Shown: in pieces, positions 45,788-53,836 of the stretch
Position numbering within the stretch: the stretch's first letter is position 1
How the letters are laid out: the number at the start of each line of letters is the position of its first letter
Notes under the pieces: model-generated
The model's database searches: none
What the model was told of the DNA's origin: nothing
Seen by the model: the letters and a program-made list of their open reading frames with translations, nothing else
Assembly: GCA_016217595.1 (NCBI GenBank)
Contig: JACRHS010000011.1
Location: 62,001 to 126,000 of the forward strand
Origin: Opitutia bacterium
Lineage (GTDB): Bacteria; Verrucomicrobiota; Verrucomicrobiia; Opitutales; Opitutaceae
Length of the DNA: 64,000 bases
Direction of reading: 5' to 3'
Program-made: the position numbers and the translations under genes

Positions 45788-47283
45788 GCCGCGCCGCCCT
45801 CGCGTTTTTCGCCGCCGCGTTGCTCGTCGGCGCGCCGGCCTCCGCCGCGCCCGCCAGCGCCCCGCGGCCCATCCGGCATTATTTTCAACTCAAGCCCGCG
45901 ACCAACACGCCCGCCGTCCAGGCTTACGCGCCCTTCGGCCCGCAGGTGCCGGTGACCGCGCTGGTGTTTCTCAACGACGGCCAGACGCTCGTCGCCGGCG
46001 GTTATCGCGAAGTGGTGCTCTGGAATCTCGCCGAGGCCAGGCTCGCCCGGCGCATCGATCTCGGCGACAACTTCGCCTCCGTGCGCGCGGTGCAGCCGGC
46101 CAAAGACGGCCCGTTGCTGGCCGTGGCCGGCGGTGTGCCCGGCGTGTCCGGCACGGCGGCGCTCGTCGATGTCGCCACCGGCCAGGTCACCGCCACGTTC
46201 TCCGGCGCGAAAGACGAACTCACCAGCGTCGCCCTCAGTCCCGACGGCCTGTGCCTCGCCGCGACCGGAGCGGGCGCGGAAGCATTCGTGTGGGACGCGA
46301 AGACCGGCCAGTTGCTCGCCACGCTGACGGAGCACACCGACCGCGTTACGAGCGTCGCCTTCCATCCCGAGGGCAAACTGCTGCTCACCGCCAGCGCCGA
46401 CAAATCGCTGCGCCTCTGGGAAACCGGCGCGTGGAAATCGGTGAAAACGCTTCCGCAACCGATGCCAGTCGCGTGCGCCGCGTTTGGGCCCGGCGGCCAG
46501 TTCATCGCCGCGGCGCTTTGCGTGCCCAACGAAGGCACGAGCGCGTTGCGCATCCTGCGCTCGGAGCTCGAAGATCCCGCCGTCGCGGTGGCGTTGGCGC
46601 AGGGCAAGCCCAAGCCGAACGAGCGCCCCGCGCTTGTGCAAACGCTCAATCTCGGCGGCAGTCTGCCGCTCGGTCTCGCGTGGGCTTGGGGCGCGCCGCC
46701 GCCGCCGCCCGCGCCGCCGAAAAAAGACGCGCCGGCCCCGCCGCCACCTCCGGTGCCGCAGCGCATCGTCGTCGCCTGCCGCGACGCCGTCGTGAAAGTT
46801 TTCAATCCCAACGCCGGCGAGCCCGTCGCCACGCTCAGCGGACACCGCGACTGGGTTTACGCCGCCGCCGGCAATCCCGTCGCCGCGCTCACCCGCATCG
46901 CCACCGCCGCCAGCGACGGCGCGATCAACGTCTGGAGCACGCGCTCCGGCAATCTGCTCGCGACTCTCGTGCAACTCGCTCCGCGCTCCGACGACTGGCT
47001 GATCTACGCGGCCCGCGGAGTCTTCGCCGCCGCTGCGCCCGACCAGATCGTCGCCACCGCGGCTGACGGCCAGAAATTGCCCGCGGCCGATGTGCTCGCG
47101 CGTTTCCACCAACCGGCACAGGTGCGCGAAGCGTTGCTCGATCCGCTGCCGCCACCGCCCGCGCCGCCGAAACCCGCCGCGTCCAAACCGGCGGCTCCGG
47201 CCAAGCCGGCCACCCCGGCGCCCGCCGCCAAACCCGCTTCGCCGCCGCCACCCGCCAAAGCCGAGCCCAAGAAGTCGCCATGA
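45784..47283 (+). CDS. Exported WD40-repeat protein with Pro/Ala tail
   Basis: A 499-residue protein with a signal peptide (ALAFFAAALLVGAPASA). WD40-type beta-propeller blades include SVALSPDGLCLAATGAGAEAFVWD, SVAFHPEGKLLLTASADKSLRLWE and TIATAASDGAINVWS. One blade is interrupted by a Pro-rich insertion near residues 302-322. The last about 45 residues are Pro/Ala/Lys. It probably acts as a periplasmic scaffold for the other members of this operon. Its ATG overlaps the DUF1501 stop, and its stop overlaps the next gene's ATG, showing tight translational coupling. Confidence 0.88.
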   Translation: MSRAALAFFAAALLVGAPASAAPASAPRPIRHYFQLKPATNTPAVQAYAPFGPQVPVTALVFLNDGQTLVAGGYREVVLWNLAEARLARRIDLGDNFASVRAVQPAKDGPLLAVAGGVPGVSGTAALVDVATGQVTATFSGAKDELTSVALSPDGLCLAATGAGAEAFVWDAKTGQLLATLTEHTDRVTSVAFHPEGKLLLTASADKSLRLWETGAWKSVKTLPQPMPVACAAFGPGGQFIAAALCVPNEGTSALRILRSELEDPAVAVALAQGKPKPNERPALVQTLNLGGSLPLGLAWAWGAPPPPPAPPKKDAPAPPPPPVPQRIVVACRDAVVKVFNPNAGEPVATLSGHRDWVYAAAGNPVAALTRIATAASDGAINVWSTRSGNLLATLVQLAPRSDDWLIYAARGVFAAAAPDQIVATAADGQKLPAADVLARFHQPAQVREALLDPLPPPPAPPKPAASKPAAPAKPATPAPAAKPASPPPPAKAEPKKSP

Positions 47284-49583
47284 ACGTTTCCCCGCTTCGC
47301 TCCCGTTTCGCCCGCCGCCTGCTCCAGGCGTCGCTCGCGCTCGCGTTGTCCAGCGTCGCCGTGCACGCGGCCAACGAAAAACAAAACGCCCAGAATCGGA
47401 AAAACGCGCAGGAGGCCGCGCCGATCAACCCGCTCACGCCCGAGCCGGGGCTCAGCTATATTTTTCCGGCGGGCGGCATGCGCGGCTCGACCGTCACCGT
47501 CACGCTTGCCGGCACCGATCTGCGCCAGGGGACCGATCTGCTGCTGGCCAATCCCATCCTGGTCAGCGGCGCCGGCGTCACCGCTCAACTCGTGGTGCTC
47601 GACGATTACACACCGCAGAAATCCACCGCCACGCCCGCCGCGAAAAACGCGCCCAAACCAAAAGACACCTCCGCCGAAAAGCAGGCCGGCTCGCTCCGTG
47701 TCGCGCTCACCATCGCGCCCGACGCCGAGCTGGGCGAACGCGAGATCCGTTTCGTCAACAAGGGCGGCGTCTCCAACCGCCTGCGTTTTGTCGTCGGCGC
47801 GTTGCCCGAGGTGAAGGAGACCGAGCCCAACTCCGCGTCCGCCACCGCCCAGAAGATCGCGGCGTTTCCGGTTGTGATCAACGGCCAGGTCGAGCAGGAG
47901 GACCGCGACTATTTTCGCTTCACCGCCAAAGCGGGCCAGACACTCGTATTCAACGTCGCCGCGCGCGCGCTCCAGCCCTACCTCGCCGACGCCGTGCCGG
48001 GCTGGTTCGACGCCAATCTCACGCTCTTCGACACCGCCGGCCACAAGCTCGCCGCGGTGGACGACTATCGTTTCCGTCCCGACCCGGTGCTGATTTTCCC
48101 GGTGCCGAAGGACGGCGACTACATCTTGCTCATCGAAGACTCCATCTACCGCGGCCGCGCGGATTTCGTTTACCGCATCACGGTCGGCGAGCTGCCGCAC
48201 ATTTCCTATTTCTACCCGCTCGGCGGCCGGCGCGGGGGCAAGGTCGAGCTCGCTTTGCACGGCGTCAACCTGCCGAAAAACTCGCTTACGCTGCCGCTCG
48301 CCGCCGACGCCGCCCCACTCAGCTCAATCTCCGTCAACACCGGCGCGGGCCGCGGCTACAATCCCATGCCCGTGGCCACCGGCGAGTACCTCGAAGTGAC
48401 CGAAACCGAGCCCAACGACACGCCCGAGACGGCCACCCGCGTCGCCCCGCCTGTCACCGTCAACGGCCGGATCGACCGGCCCGGCGACGCCGATTACATC
48501 ACGTTCCCCGTGCGCTCCGGCGACAAGCTCGTCCTCGAAATTTGGGCACGCCGGCTCGAATCGCCGCTCGACTCCGTCCTCACGCTCTTCGACAGCAAAG
48601 GCCGGGAGCTCGCGCAAAACGACGATCTCGTCGATCCCGCCCGCGCGCTCACCACGCACCACGCCGACTCGCGCCTCGTGTTCACTTTCCCGGCGACCGG
48701 CGACTACACCTTGCGGGTGCGCGACGCCCAGGGCAAAGGCGGCGACGATTACGCCTACCGCCTCGCGATCGCGCCGCTCCAGCCGGATTTCCTGCTGCGC
48801 GTCGCGCCCGACAATCCGCGCGTCTCCTGCGGCGATTCGGTGGTGTTCACCGTCAATGCGCTCCGTCGCGACGGTTTCACCGGCGAGATTCAGCTCGCGG
48901 TGGCCAACCTGCCTGCAGGTTTCGAGACCCGGGGCGCGGTGATTTTCGCCGATCGAGACGAAGCCCAGTTCACCGTCACGGTACCGCCCGGCACGCCCGT
49001 CGGTCTGCACGAGATGCGCGTCAGCGGCACCGCAGAAATCAGCGGCCGGCCCGTCACCCGCGGAGCCTCGCCCGCCGAGTCGGTCATGCAGGCGTTCAGT
49101 TACACGCACCTCGTTCCCACCGACGCCACACTGCTCACCGTGATGGAGGCGGGCCCGGTCACAGTCACCGCCGACCTCGGACCCGACGGCGTGCTCAAGG
49201 TGTCGCCCAACACGCCCAAGACTTTCGTCATGAAAACCGCGCGCAAAACCGGACTGCGCGGCCCCGTCACCATCGCGGCCGTGAAACCGCCTCCGGGAAT
49301 GTTTCTGCGCCAGTCGGTGATCCCCGCGGAAAAAGACGAAGCCGAGATCACGCTCAACGTCGGCGGCCAGGTGAAAGTTGGCCAACGCTACACCCTCGTG
49401 CTCACCGGCACCCTGCGCGCCGGCAAAGCCGGCGGCATCGCCACCGCGCCAGCCATCCCCGTCGAAGTTGTCCCCGCGCCTCCGCCAGAGCCCGTGCCGC
49501 CCGCAACGCCCGCCGCCACGCCTGCGCCGACCACACCGCCCGCGCCGAATGCGACTCCCGCGCCCGCGCCGAAGCAGCCGTAG
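47280..49583 (+). CDS. Exported protein with PPC domains and Pro/Ala tail
   Basis: A 767-residue protein with a signal peptide. An Ig-like N-terminal part opens SYIFPAGGMRGSTVTVTLAG. At least two bacterial pre-peptidase C-terminal (PPC) domains follow: ETEPNSASATAQKIA ... INGQVEQEDRDYFRF and ETEPNDTPETATRVA ... NGRIDRPGDADYITF. Further beta domains come next, then a C-terminal Pro/Ala/Thr tail (PAPPPEPVPPATPAAT). No protease domain is present, so PPC here is a structural or binding module. It is the last gene of the DUF1549-DUF1501-WD40-PPC operon. The DNA for its tail is part of the local duplication, with a fragment copy at 51460-51571. Confidence 0.88.
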   Translation: MNVSPLRSRFARRLLQASLALALSSVAVHAANEKQNAQNRKNAQEAAPINPLTPEPGLSYIFPAGGMRGSTVTVTLAGTDLRQGTDLLLANPILVSGAGVTAQLVVLDDYTPQKSTATPAAKNAPKPKDTSAEKQAGSLRVALTIAPDAELGEREIRFVNKGGVSNRLRFVVGALPEVKETEPNSASATAQKIAAFPVVINGQVEQEDRDYFRFTAKAGQTLVFNVAARALQPYLADAVPGWFDANLTLFDTAGHKLAAVDDYRFRPDPVLIFPVPKDGDYILLIEDSIYRGRADFVYRITVGELPHISYFYPLGGRRGGKVELALHGVNLPKNSLTLPLAADAAPLSSISVNTGAGRGYNPMPVATGEYLEVTETEPNDTPETATRVAPPVTVNGRIDRPGDADYITFPVRSGDKLVLEIWARRLESPLDSVLTLFDSKGRELAQNDDLVDPARALTTHHADSRLVFTFPATGDYTLRVRDAQGKGGDDYAYRLAIAPLQPDFLLRVAPDNPRVSCGDSVVFTVNALRRDGFTGEIQLAVANLPAGFETRGAVIFADRDEAQFTVTVPPGTPVGLHEMRVSGTAEISGRPVTRGASPAESVMQAFSYTHLVPTDATLLTVMEAGPVTVTADLGPDGVLKVSPNTPKTFVMKTARKTGLRGPVTIAAVKPPPGMFLRQSVIPAEKDEAEITLNVGGQVKVGQRYTLVLTGTLRAGKAGGIATAPAIPVEVVPAPPPEPVPPATPAATPAPTTPPAPNATPAPAPKQP

Positions 49584-49598
49584 AACGCAGCTTTGTAG

Positions 49599-49618
49599 CC
49601 ACGAGCGTGAGCGAGTGG
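49599..49618. repeat. Short GTGA-loop hairpin
   Basis: A 20-base near-palindrome with CCAC/GTGG ends, tandem GA opposite GA, and a GTGA loop. It is present in copy A of the duplication and absent from copy B, where it belongs to the roughly 45-base length difference. Two other short hairpins with GTCA or GTGA loops lie at 50645 and 51123. Confidence 0.4.
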
Positions 49619-49648
49619 ACCCGATGCAACGATCAGGTGTGACCAGCT

Positions 49649-49719
49649 GTAGGGCGGCATCGCCGAATGCCGCCGCCTCAGTGGTGATCAGCGGTGGGGT
49701 TCAGCGACCCCGCCCTACA
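49649..49719. repeat. REPIN-like double hairpin, copy A
   Basis: Two half-units in inverted orientation are bounded by tgtagggcg and cgccctaca. The first hairpin is gcggcat/atgccgc with loop cgccga. The second is a slightly degraded ggtggggt/accccgcc-type stem with loop tcagcg. It lies between converging genes and could act as a bidirectional terminator. The other copy is at 51589-51660. Confidence 0.7.
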
Positions 49720-49736
49720 ATTCGGAAACGTCCGAA

Positions 49737-50246
49737 TCAATCCGCCGCCCGCAGCTCCCGTCTCCGCAAAGCGGCGACGTAGCCCAGTCCGAGTCCCGCG
49801 GCGAAGCCTGTGAGATGGGCACCGACATCCGTCGGCAACGCTCCTGCGCCAAACAGCCCGAGCAACGTCGCGCCCGCCGCCAGCGGCACAAACACCGCTG
49901 GCCACCGCCGCGCCGCGGGAGCCTGCGCCATGCGTCGGACCGCCCGCCCGGTGAGCAGGCCGAGACCAGCAAACACCGCCGTCGAAGCGCCGAGCGACTG
50001 ATACGGTCCCGGATAATGCAGTGCGGCGATGGCGAGATTGCCCACGCCCGCCGCGAGCACCGCCAGCAGCGCCCCGCGCGAGCGACCGATGGTCGAGAGC
50101 ACCGTGGAAAACACGAAAAGCCCGCTGATCAGGTTGGCCGTCAAATGCCCGGCATCGCCGTGCAACAAGAGCGCCGTAATCGGCCGCCACACTTCGCCGC
50201 GGTCGAAGATCGCCCGCGGTTCTAATGCGCCCCACCGCTCCATCAC
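49737..50246 (-). CDS. N-truncated rhomboid-family protease copy
   Basis: A 169-residue frame covering the rhomboid core: HGDAGHLTANLISG, the catalytic serine in LGASTA and the histidine in GAHLTGFAAGLGLGY. It is nearly identical to residues from about 118 onward of the full-length gene at 51679-52542. Homology continues upstream to AAQGQWPG and then breaks at about 50267, with an in-frame stop soon after. The N-terminal domain and first helix of the parent are therefore missing. It is either a decaying duplicate or a shorter rhomboid starting at the internal ATG. The catalytic pair is intact. Confidence 0.6.
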   Translation of the reverse strand: MMERWGALEPRAIFDRGEVWRPITALLLHGDAGHLTANLISGLFVFSTVLSTIGRSRGALLAVLAAGVGNLAIAALHYPGPYQSLGASTAVFAGLGLLTGRAVRRMAQAPAARRWPAVFVPLAAGATLLGLFGAGALPTDVGAHLTGFAAGLGLGYVAALRRRELRAAD

Positions 50247-50285
50247 TCCGGGCCACTGCCCCTGCGCGGCGGTTCGCCTCCGTTT

Positions 50286-50609
50286 TCATGAGCTGCTTCC
50301 GTAACCCTTCTGCCACGGCTTGCTGCGTATCGCTTCGATGTCGCCGACCTGGAGCAATCGCCACAACTCAATGATCTGGTCCGCAGACTGGCTCTTCATA
50401 TGCCATGGTCCTTCATCAGTCTCAGGATTCTCCAACACGACCTTCCCGTTTTGATGGGCGGCAACGGTCAATCCGTTCTCGTCGCTCAGCCAGCAGTCCG
50501 GATGTTCCTCGTCAGGCGTCGCCAGCTCGGCAATCGCCGCACGCAATTCCTTCTCGTCCGGATTCTGGCCTCCGCCACCCCAGCGACGCTCAAGATATGT
50601 CTTCGGCAT
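50286..50609 (-). CDS. Hypothetical 107-residue acidic protein
   Basis: A soluble, acidic protein with no signal peptide or membrane helix. It has several tryptophans and a compact look (CWLSDENGLTVAAHQNGKVVLE, GPWHMKSQSADQIIELWRLL). I do not recognise the family. The size and Trp/Glu-rich composition recall small immunity-type or accessory proteins, but nothing in the context confirms that. It lies inside the 1.2 kb of unique DNA between the two copies of the duplication. Confidence 0.6.
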   Translation of the reverse strand: MPKTYLERRWGGGGQNPDEKELRAAIAELATPDEEHPDCWLSDENGLTVAAHQNGKVVLENPETDEGPWHMKSQSADQIIELWRLLQVGDIEAIRSKPWQKGYGSSS

Positions 50610-50644
50610 ATTTCCTTCGGCGAACGTCCTCAGTCAGACACGGA

Positions 50645-50662
50645 GGGGAGCGTCAGCTCCCC
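50645..50662. repeat. Short perfect hairpin between two minus-strand genes
   Basis: A perfect 7-bp stem ggggagc/gctcccc with a GTCA loop. It lies between the stop of the 127-residue gene and the start of the 107-residue gene. On the plus strand it is followed by TTTT, but no plus-strand gene ends here. It may be a small intergenic palindrome instead of a terminator. Confidence 0.4.
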
Positions 50663-50692
50663 GGAGTTTTCTGTGATGAGCTGGAGGGCTCT

Positions 50693-51076
50693 TCATTCAT
50701 AACGCTTGGCGATTTCAACGAGTGCTTGATGCGCGGCCTTGATCTTCGCGTCTGCGGGCTCGGTGCTCTTGCCTTCCTTCGCGAGCTGAATGCCCTCGGC
50801 AAAACCGCTTACATACGACGTGTATGCCGGCCGCAGCTCTTTCTTCGTGTAGTCGACATCTATCGCGCGCAATGCCGCAAGATAAGCGTCGGCCGCCTCA
50901 AGGCTCTCGCCCTTCTTCTTCCTTTGATCGTTCGCTTGCTCGATGGCGGAAAAGACGTTCCGGGTGCGTTGAAGCTGGATGAAATCAACGAACCCGAAGC
51001 CAACCCACGTCGCAAATCCGGCAGCAATGAGAAAGAAGACGACTTGGCTCTTACGGGACTTGATTTCGATCTTCAT
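50693..51076 (-). CDS. Hypothetical 127-residue membrane-anchored protein
   Basis: One N-terminal helix (about 12-30, VFFLIAAGFATWVGFGFVDF) follows a short basic tail. About 95 mostly helical, charged residues come next, with alanine-rich TPR-like stretches (SLEAADAYLAALRAIDVDYTKK, KIKAAHQALVEIAKRYE). I recognise no family. It would be anchored in the inner membrane with the helical part on the outside. It is located in the unique insert between the duplicated segments and precedes the 107-residue gene on the same strand. Confidence 0.6.
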   Translation of the reverse strand: MKIEIKSRKSQVVFFLIAAGFATWVGFGFVDFIQLQRTRNVFSAIEQANDQRKKKGESLEAADAYLAALRAIDVDYTKKELRPAYTSYVSGFAEGIQLAKEGKSTEPADAKIKAAHQALVEIAKRYE

Positions 51077-51459
51077 GTCTTCTGCCCATCGTCAAGGATG
51101 AGCTACGACGCTCGATGGCGCTCCGGCTGCGTGAGCAGCCGGCGTGACAGCGAGCGGTGTTGGCTCTGGCTGCTTCCATGAGAAGGCGTGTCGAGAGTTA
51201 AGATTAAAAAGGTTCACCTTTTTGGTGGGTTGGCTGGGTGGCAGAGTAGAATCCCGGTCAGGCTTCCATACGCACTCGAAGTGGCGGCGTCAATCAGCCG
51301 CACGGTGCAGGGAGGAGTCCGCTCTGGCATTGGGTCCTGCTTACTGGTTATCGCATTGTTTAAGATGCCGGCGCTAGAGCGCAGTGGCCCAAAGACAAAA
51401 CCTGAGGGAAAGTTTATACATGACGGTTCAGGCGGCGTGGGGCAACGCGTGGTAGTCGG
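51077..51459. other. Gene-poor stretch within the insert between duplicated copies
   Basis: No gene can be supported here. There is a perfect 8-bp hairpin ccggctgc/gcagccgg with a GTGA loop at 51123-51142. A GTG-initiated frame runs from 51188 into the copied PPC tail, but its first 90 codons lack any recognisable domain. The base composition is visibly less GC-rich than in the flanking genes, compatible with acquired or decayed DNA. Confidence 0.5.
51123..51142. repeat. Short perfect hairpin with GTGA loop
   Basis: The stem ccggctgc/gcagccgg encloses a GTGA tetraloop. It is the third hairpin of this kind within 1.6 kb (others at 49599 and 50645). Confidence 0.4.
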
Positions 51460-51571
51460 CGCCGCGCCACCGCCCGAGCCCACTCCGCCCGCAGCGCCCG
51501 CCGCCACACCTGCACCAACCACATCGCCCGCGCCAGTTGCTGCGCCCGCGCCCGCGCCGAAACAGCCGTAG
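51460..51571 (+). pseudogene. Fragment of the PPC-protein C-terminal tail
   Basis: About 37 codons encode a Pro/Ala tail ending PAPAPKQP and a stop, matching the end of the PPC protein at 49583 with an offset of 1988 bases. No PPC domain or signal peptide precedes it. It is a remnant produced by the duplication. Confidence 0.75.
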
Positions 51572-51588
51572 ACACGAGTGTGACCGAC

Positions 51589-51660
51589 TGTAGGGCGGCA
51601 TCGCCGAATGCCGCCGGCTCAGTGGGGATCCGCGGCGGGGTTCGGCGACCCCGCCCTACA
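51589..51660. repeat. REPIN-like double hairpin, copy B
   Basis: Perfect ends tgtagggcg/cgccctaca enclose two hairpins, gcggcat-cgccga-atgccgc and ggcggggt-tcggcg-accccgcc. The two half-units are inverted copies of each other, differing in the stem by CAT/ATG against GGT/ACC, which are compensating changes. The element sits just after the rhomboid stop. Confidence 0.75.
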
Positions 51661-51678
51661 ATTCGGAAACGTCCAATT

Positions 51679-52542
51679 TCACTCTGCTGCCCGCAGCTCC
51701 CGTCTCCGCAAAGCGGCGACGTAGCCCAGCCCGAGTCCAGCCGCGAAGCCCGTGAGGTGCGCGCCGACATCCGTCGGCAATGCTCCCGCGCCAAACAGCC
51801 CGAGCAACGTCGCGCCTGCCGCCAGCGGCACAAACACCGCTGGCCACCGCCGCGCCGCGGGAGCCTGCGCCATGCGCCGCGCCGCCCGCCCCGTGAGCAG
51901 GCCGAGACCAGCAAACACCGCCGTCGATGCGCCGAGCGACTGATACGGTCCCGGATAATGCAGTGCGGCAATGGCGAGATTACCCACGCCCGCCGCGAGC
52001 ACCGCCAGCAGCGCCCCGCGCGAGCGACCGATGGTCGAGAGCACCGTGGAAAACACGAAAAGCCCGCTGATCAGGTTGGCCGTCAAATGCCCCGCATCGC
52101 CGTGCAACAAGAGCGCCGTCATCGGCCGCCACGCTTCGCCGCGATCGAAAATCGCCCGCGGTTCCAACGCGCCCCACCGCTCCATCACTCCGGGCCACTG
52201 ACCTTGCGCCGCAAACGCCGCGATCGTCAGCAGCGCCCACCACAGCGACGCGAAAATCCCAAACGGATGCGCCGGCGCATCGTCGCGCACGGGCGGCGGC
52301 GGCCAGCGCCGGCTCTCCAGGTCGAATCGGGCGAGTTGCTCGCGCACCACAGCCAACGCGTCCGGTTCCACCAGCAAACGGAAACCGCGCTCCGACGGCG
52401 CCAGCCAGTAGGCGCCACCCATCGCGAGCACGACCAGCCCGTGCTCGGCACCGGCCGCGGCCGTCGGGTAGACGCCCGCCTCGGCGAGCGAATCCTCCTC
52501 GCGCGCCTCGGGTGCCCCGTCCGCCTGTGCCGGTTCCGTCAT
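51679..52542 (-). CDS. Rhomboid-family intramembrane serine protease
   Basis: A 287-residue protein from ATG 52542. A soluble N-terminal domain (about 1-92, AEHGLVVLAMGGAYWLAPSE) precedes six helices. The catalytic pair is Ser206 in LGASTA and His262 in GAHLTGF, with the conserved HGDAGHLTANLISG segment on helix 2. It cleaves membrane proteins within or near the bilayer; the substrate is unknown. The 76-codon frame extension upstream is Arg-rich and runs into the divergent patB promoter, so it was not used. An N-truncated copy lies at 49737-50246. Confidence 0.9.
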   Translation of the reverse strand: MTEPAQADGAPEAREEDSLAEAGVYPTAAAGAEHGLVVLAMGGAYWLAPSERGFRLLVEPDALAVVREQLARFDLESRRWPPPPVRDDAPAHPFGIFASLWWALLTIAAFAAQGQWPGVMERWGALEPRAIFDRGEAWRPMTALLLHGDAGHLTANLISGLFVFSTVLSTIGRSRGALLAVLAAGVGNLAIAALHYPGPYQSLGASTAVFAGLGLLTGRAARRMAQAPAARRWPAVFVPLAAGATLLGLFGAGALPTDVGAHLTGFAAGLGLGYVAALRRRELRAAE

Positions 52543-52666
52543 CGCGCCCAATAGATACCGTCCGCCCCGCCCCGGCCAACGCCAAAGCGCCCTCGCGCCA
52601 CCGCACCGCACCCGCACCGCGAGGGTTTTTATTGCCGCGCCGGGGGCACGCCGCCCAACTTGCGCC

Positions 52667-53824
52667 ATGGTCTTCGATTTCGACACCGTGCCCGAACGCC
52701 GCGACACCGACTCGCAGAAATGGCAGAAATATGCCGGCCGCGACGTGCTGCCGCTCTGGGTGGCCGACATGGATTTCCGTTCGCCGCCCGCCGTGCTGGA
52801 AGCGTTGCGCCGCCGCGTGGAGCACGGCGTCTTCGGTTACGCCCGTCCGACCGCCGCCACCGTCGACGCCGTCGTCGGCGGGTTTGCCGCCCGCTACGGT
52901 TGGGCGATCGACCCGGCCTGGCTCGTGTGGCTGCCGGGGCTCGTCGTGGGCCTCAACGTCACCGCCCAAGCCTTTGCGCAACCGGGCGACGAGGTGCTCT
53001 GCACCACGCCGGTTTACCCGCCGTTCATGAGCGCGCCGAAAAACAGCGGACGCGTGGCGCGCACCGTGCCGCTGGTCCTCGACCGCGCCGCCCGCCGCTG
53101 GGATATCGACTGGGCCGCGCTGGAGGCCGCGGTCACACCGCGCACCAAACTCTTTTACCTCTGCAATCCGCACAATCCCGTCGCCCGCGTTTTCCGGCGC
53201 GACGAGCTGGTGCGCCTCGCCGATTTCTGTCTGCGCCACGGCCTCGTGTTGTGCAGCGACGAGATTCACTGCGACCTGATTCTCGATCCGACGCTGCCCC
53301 ACATTCCCACCGCCACGCTCGGTGACGAGATCGCGCGCCGCACCATCACCCTGATGGCGCCGAGCAAGACCTACAACGTTCCCGGCCTCGGCACTTCGCT
53401 CGCGATCATCCCCGATCCGCAGTTGCGCGCGCAATTCATCGCCGCCACCGAGGGCATCGTCGCGGAGGTCAACTGCCTCGGCTACACCGCCTGCGAAGCC
53501 TCCTACCGCGACAGCGAGCCGTGGCGGCAGGAACTCCTCGCCTACCTGCGCGGCAACCGCGATTTGATCCTCGATTTCGCCGCGCGAGAACTGCCCGGCA
53601 TGCAAATCGAAGCGCCCATTGAGGCGACGTACCTCGCGTGGTTCAACATCGAGGCGCTCGGCCTCGCGCAACCCGTCGCGCATTTCGAGCAGCACGGCGT
53701 CGGCCTCTCCGACGGCGCGTATTTCGGCGTGCCGCGCGGCCGCAATCTCCGCCTCAATTTCGGCTGCCCGCGCGCCACGCTCACCGAGGCGTTGCGCCGC
53801 ATGGCCAAAGCGATTCCGCGCTGA
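52667..53824 (+). CDS. patB: PatB/MalY-type cystathionine beta-lyase (PLP-dependent)
   Basis: A 385-residue fold-type I aminotransferase-like enzyme. Signatures include LPLWVADMDFRSPPAVLEAL at the start, CNPHNPVARVF, LCSDEIHCDLI and the PLP lysine Lys234 in APSKTYNVPGLG. PatB/MalY enzymes split cystathionine or cysteine conjugates into a thiol, pyruvate and ammonia. Symbol given by family; a MalY-like regulatory role is not excluded. It is followed after 12 bases by the dus gene, so the two are probably co-transcribed. Confidence 0.9.
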   Translation: MVFDFDTVPERRDTDSQKWQKYAGRDVLPLWVADMDFRSPPAVLEALRRRVEHGVFGYARPTAATVDAVVGGFAARYGWAIDPAWLVWLPGLVVGLNVTAQAFAQPGDEVLCTTPVYPPFMSAPKNSGRVARTVPLVLDRAARRWDIDWAALEAAVTPRTKLFYLCNPHNPVARVFRRDELVRLADFCLRHGLVLCSDEIHCDLILDPTLPHIPTATLGDEIARRTITLMAPSKTYNVPGLGTSLAIIPDPQLRAQFIAATEGIVAEVNCLGYTACEASYRDSEPWRQELLAYLRGNRDLILDFAARELPGMQIEAPIEATYLAWFNIEALGLAQPVAHFEQHGVGLSDGAYFGVPRGRNLRLNFGCPRATLTEALRRMAKAIPR

Positions 53825-53836
53825 GCGGCTCCGCAC

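Larger units (their letters stand above)
49472..50267. repeat. Duplicated segment, copy A
   Basis: This segment covers the PPC-protein tail, a REPIN-like element and the N-truncated rhomboid gene. It aligns at an offset of 1988 bases with copy B at 51460-52217 up to the PPC stop, and then at a smaller offset because copy A has about 45 extra bases after that stop. Similarity is high but not perfect, so the event is not recent. Confidence 0.85.
51460..52217. repeat. Duplicated segment, copy B
   Basis: Carries a fragment of the PPC-protein tail, a REPIN-like element and the part of the full-length rhomboid gene that is shared with copy A (49472-50267). Confidence 0.85.

Noticed and set aside
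51188..51571. Plus-strand frame of 127 codons in the duplication insert
   Set aside because: Its last 37 codons are only the copied PPC tail, and the first part has no domain, leader or neighbours to support it.
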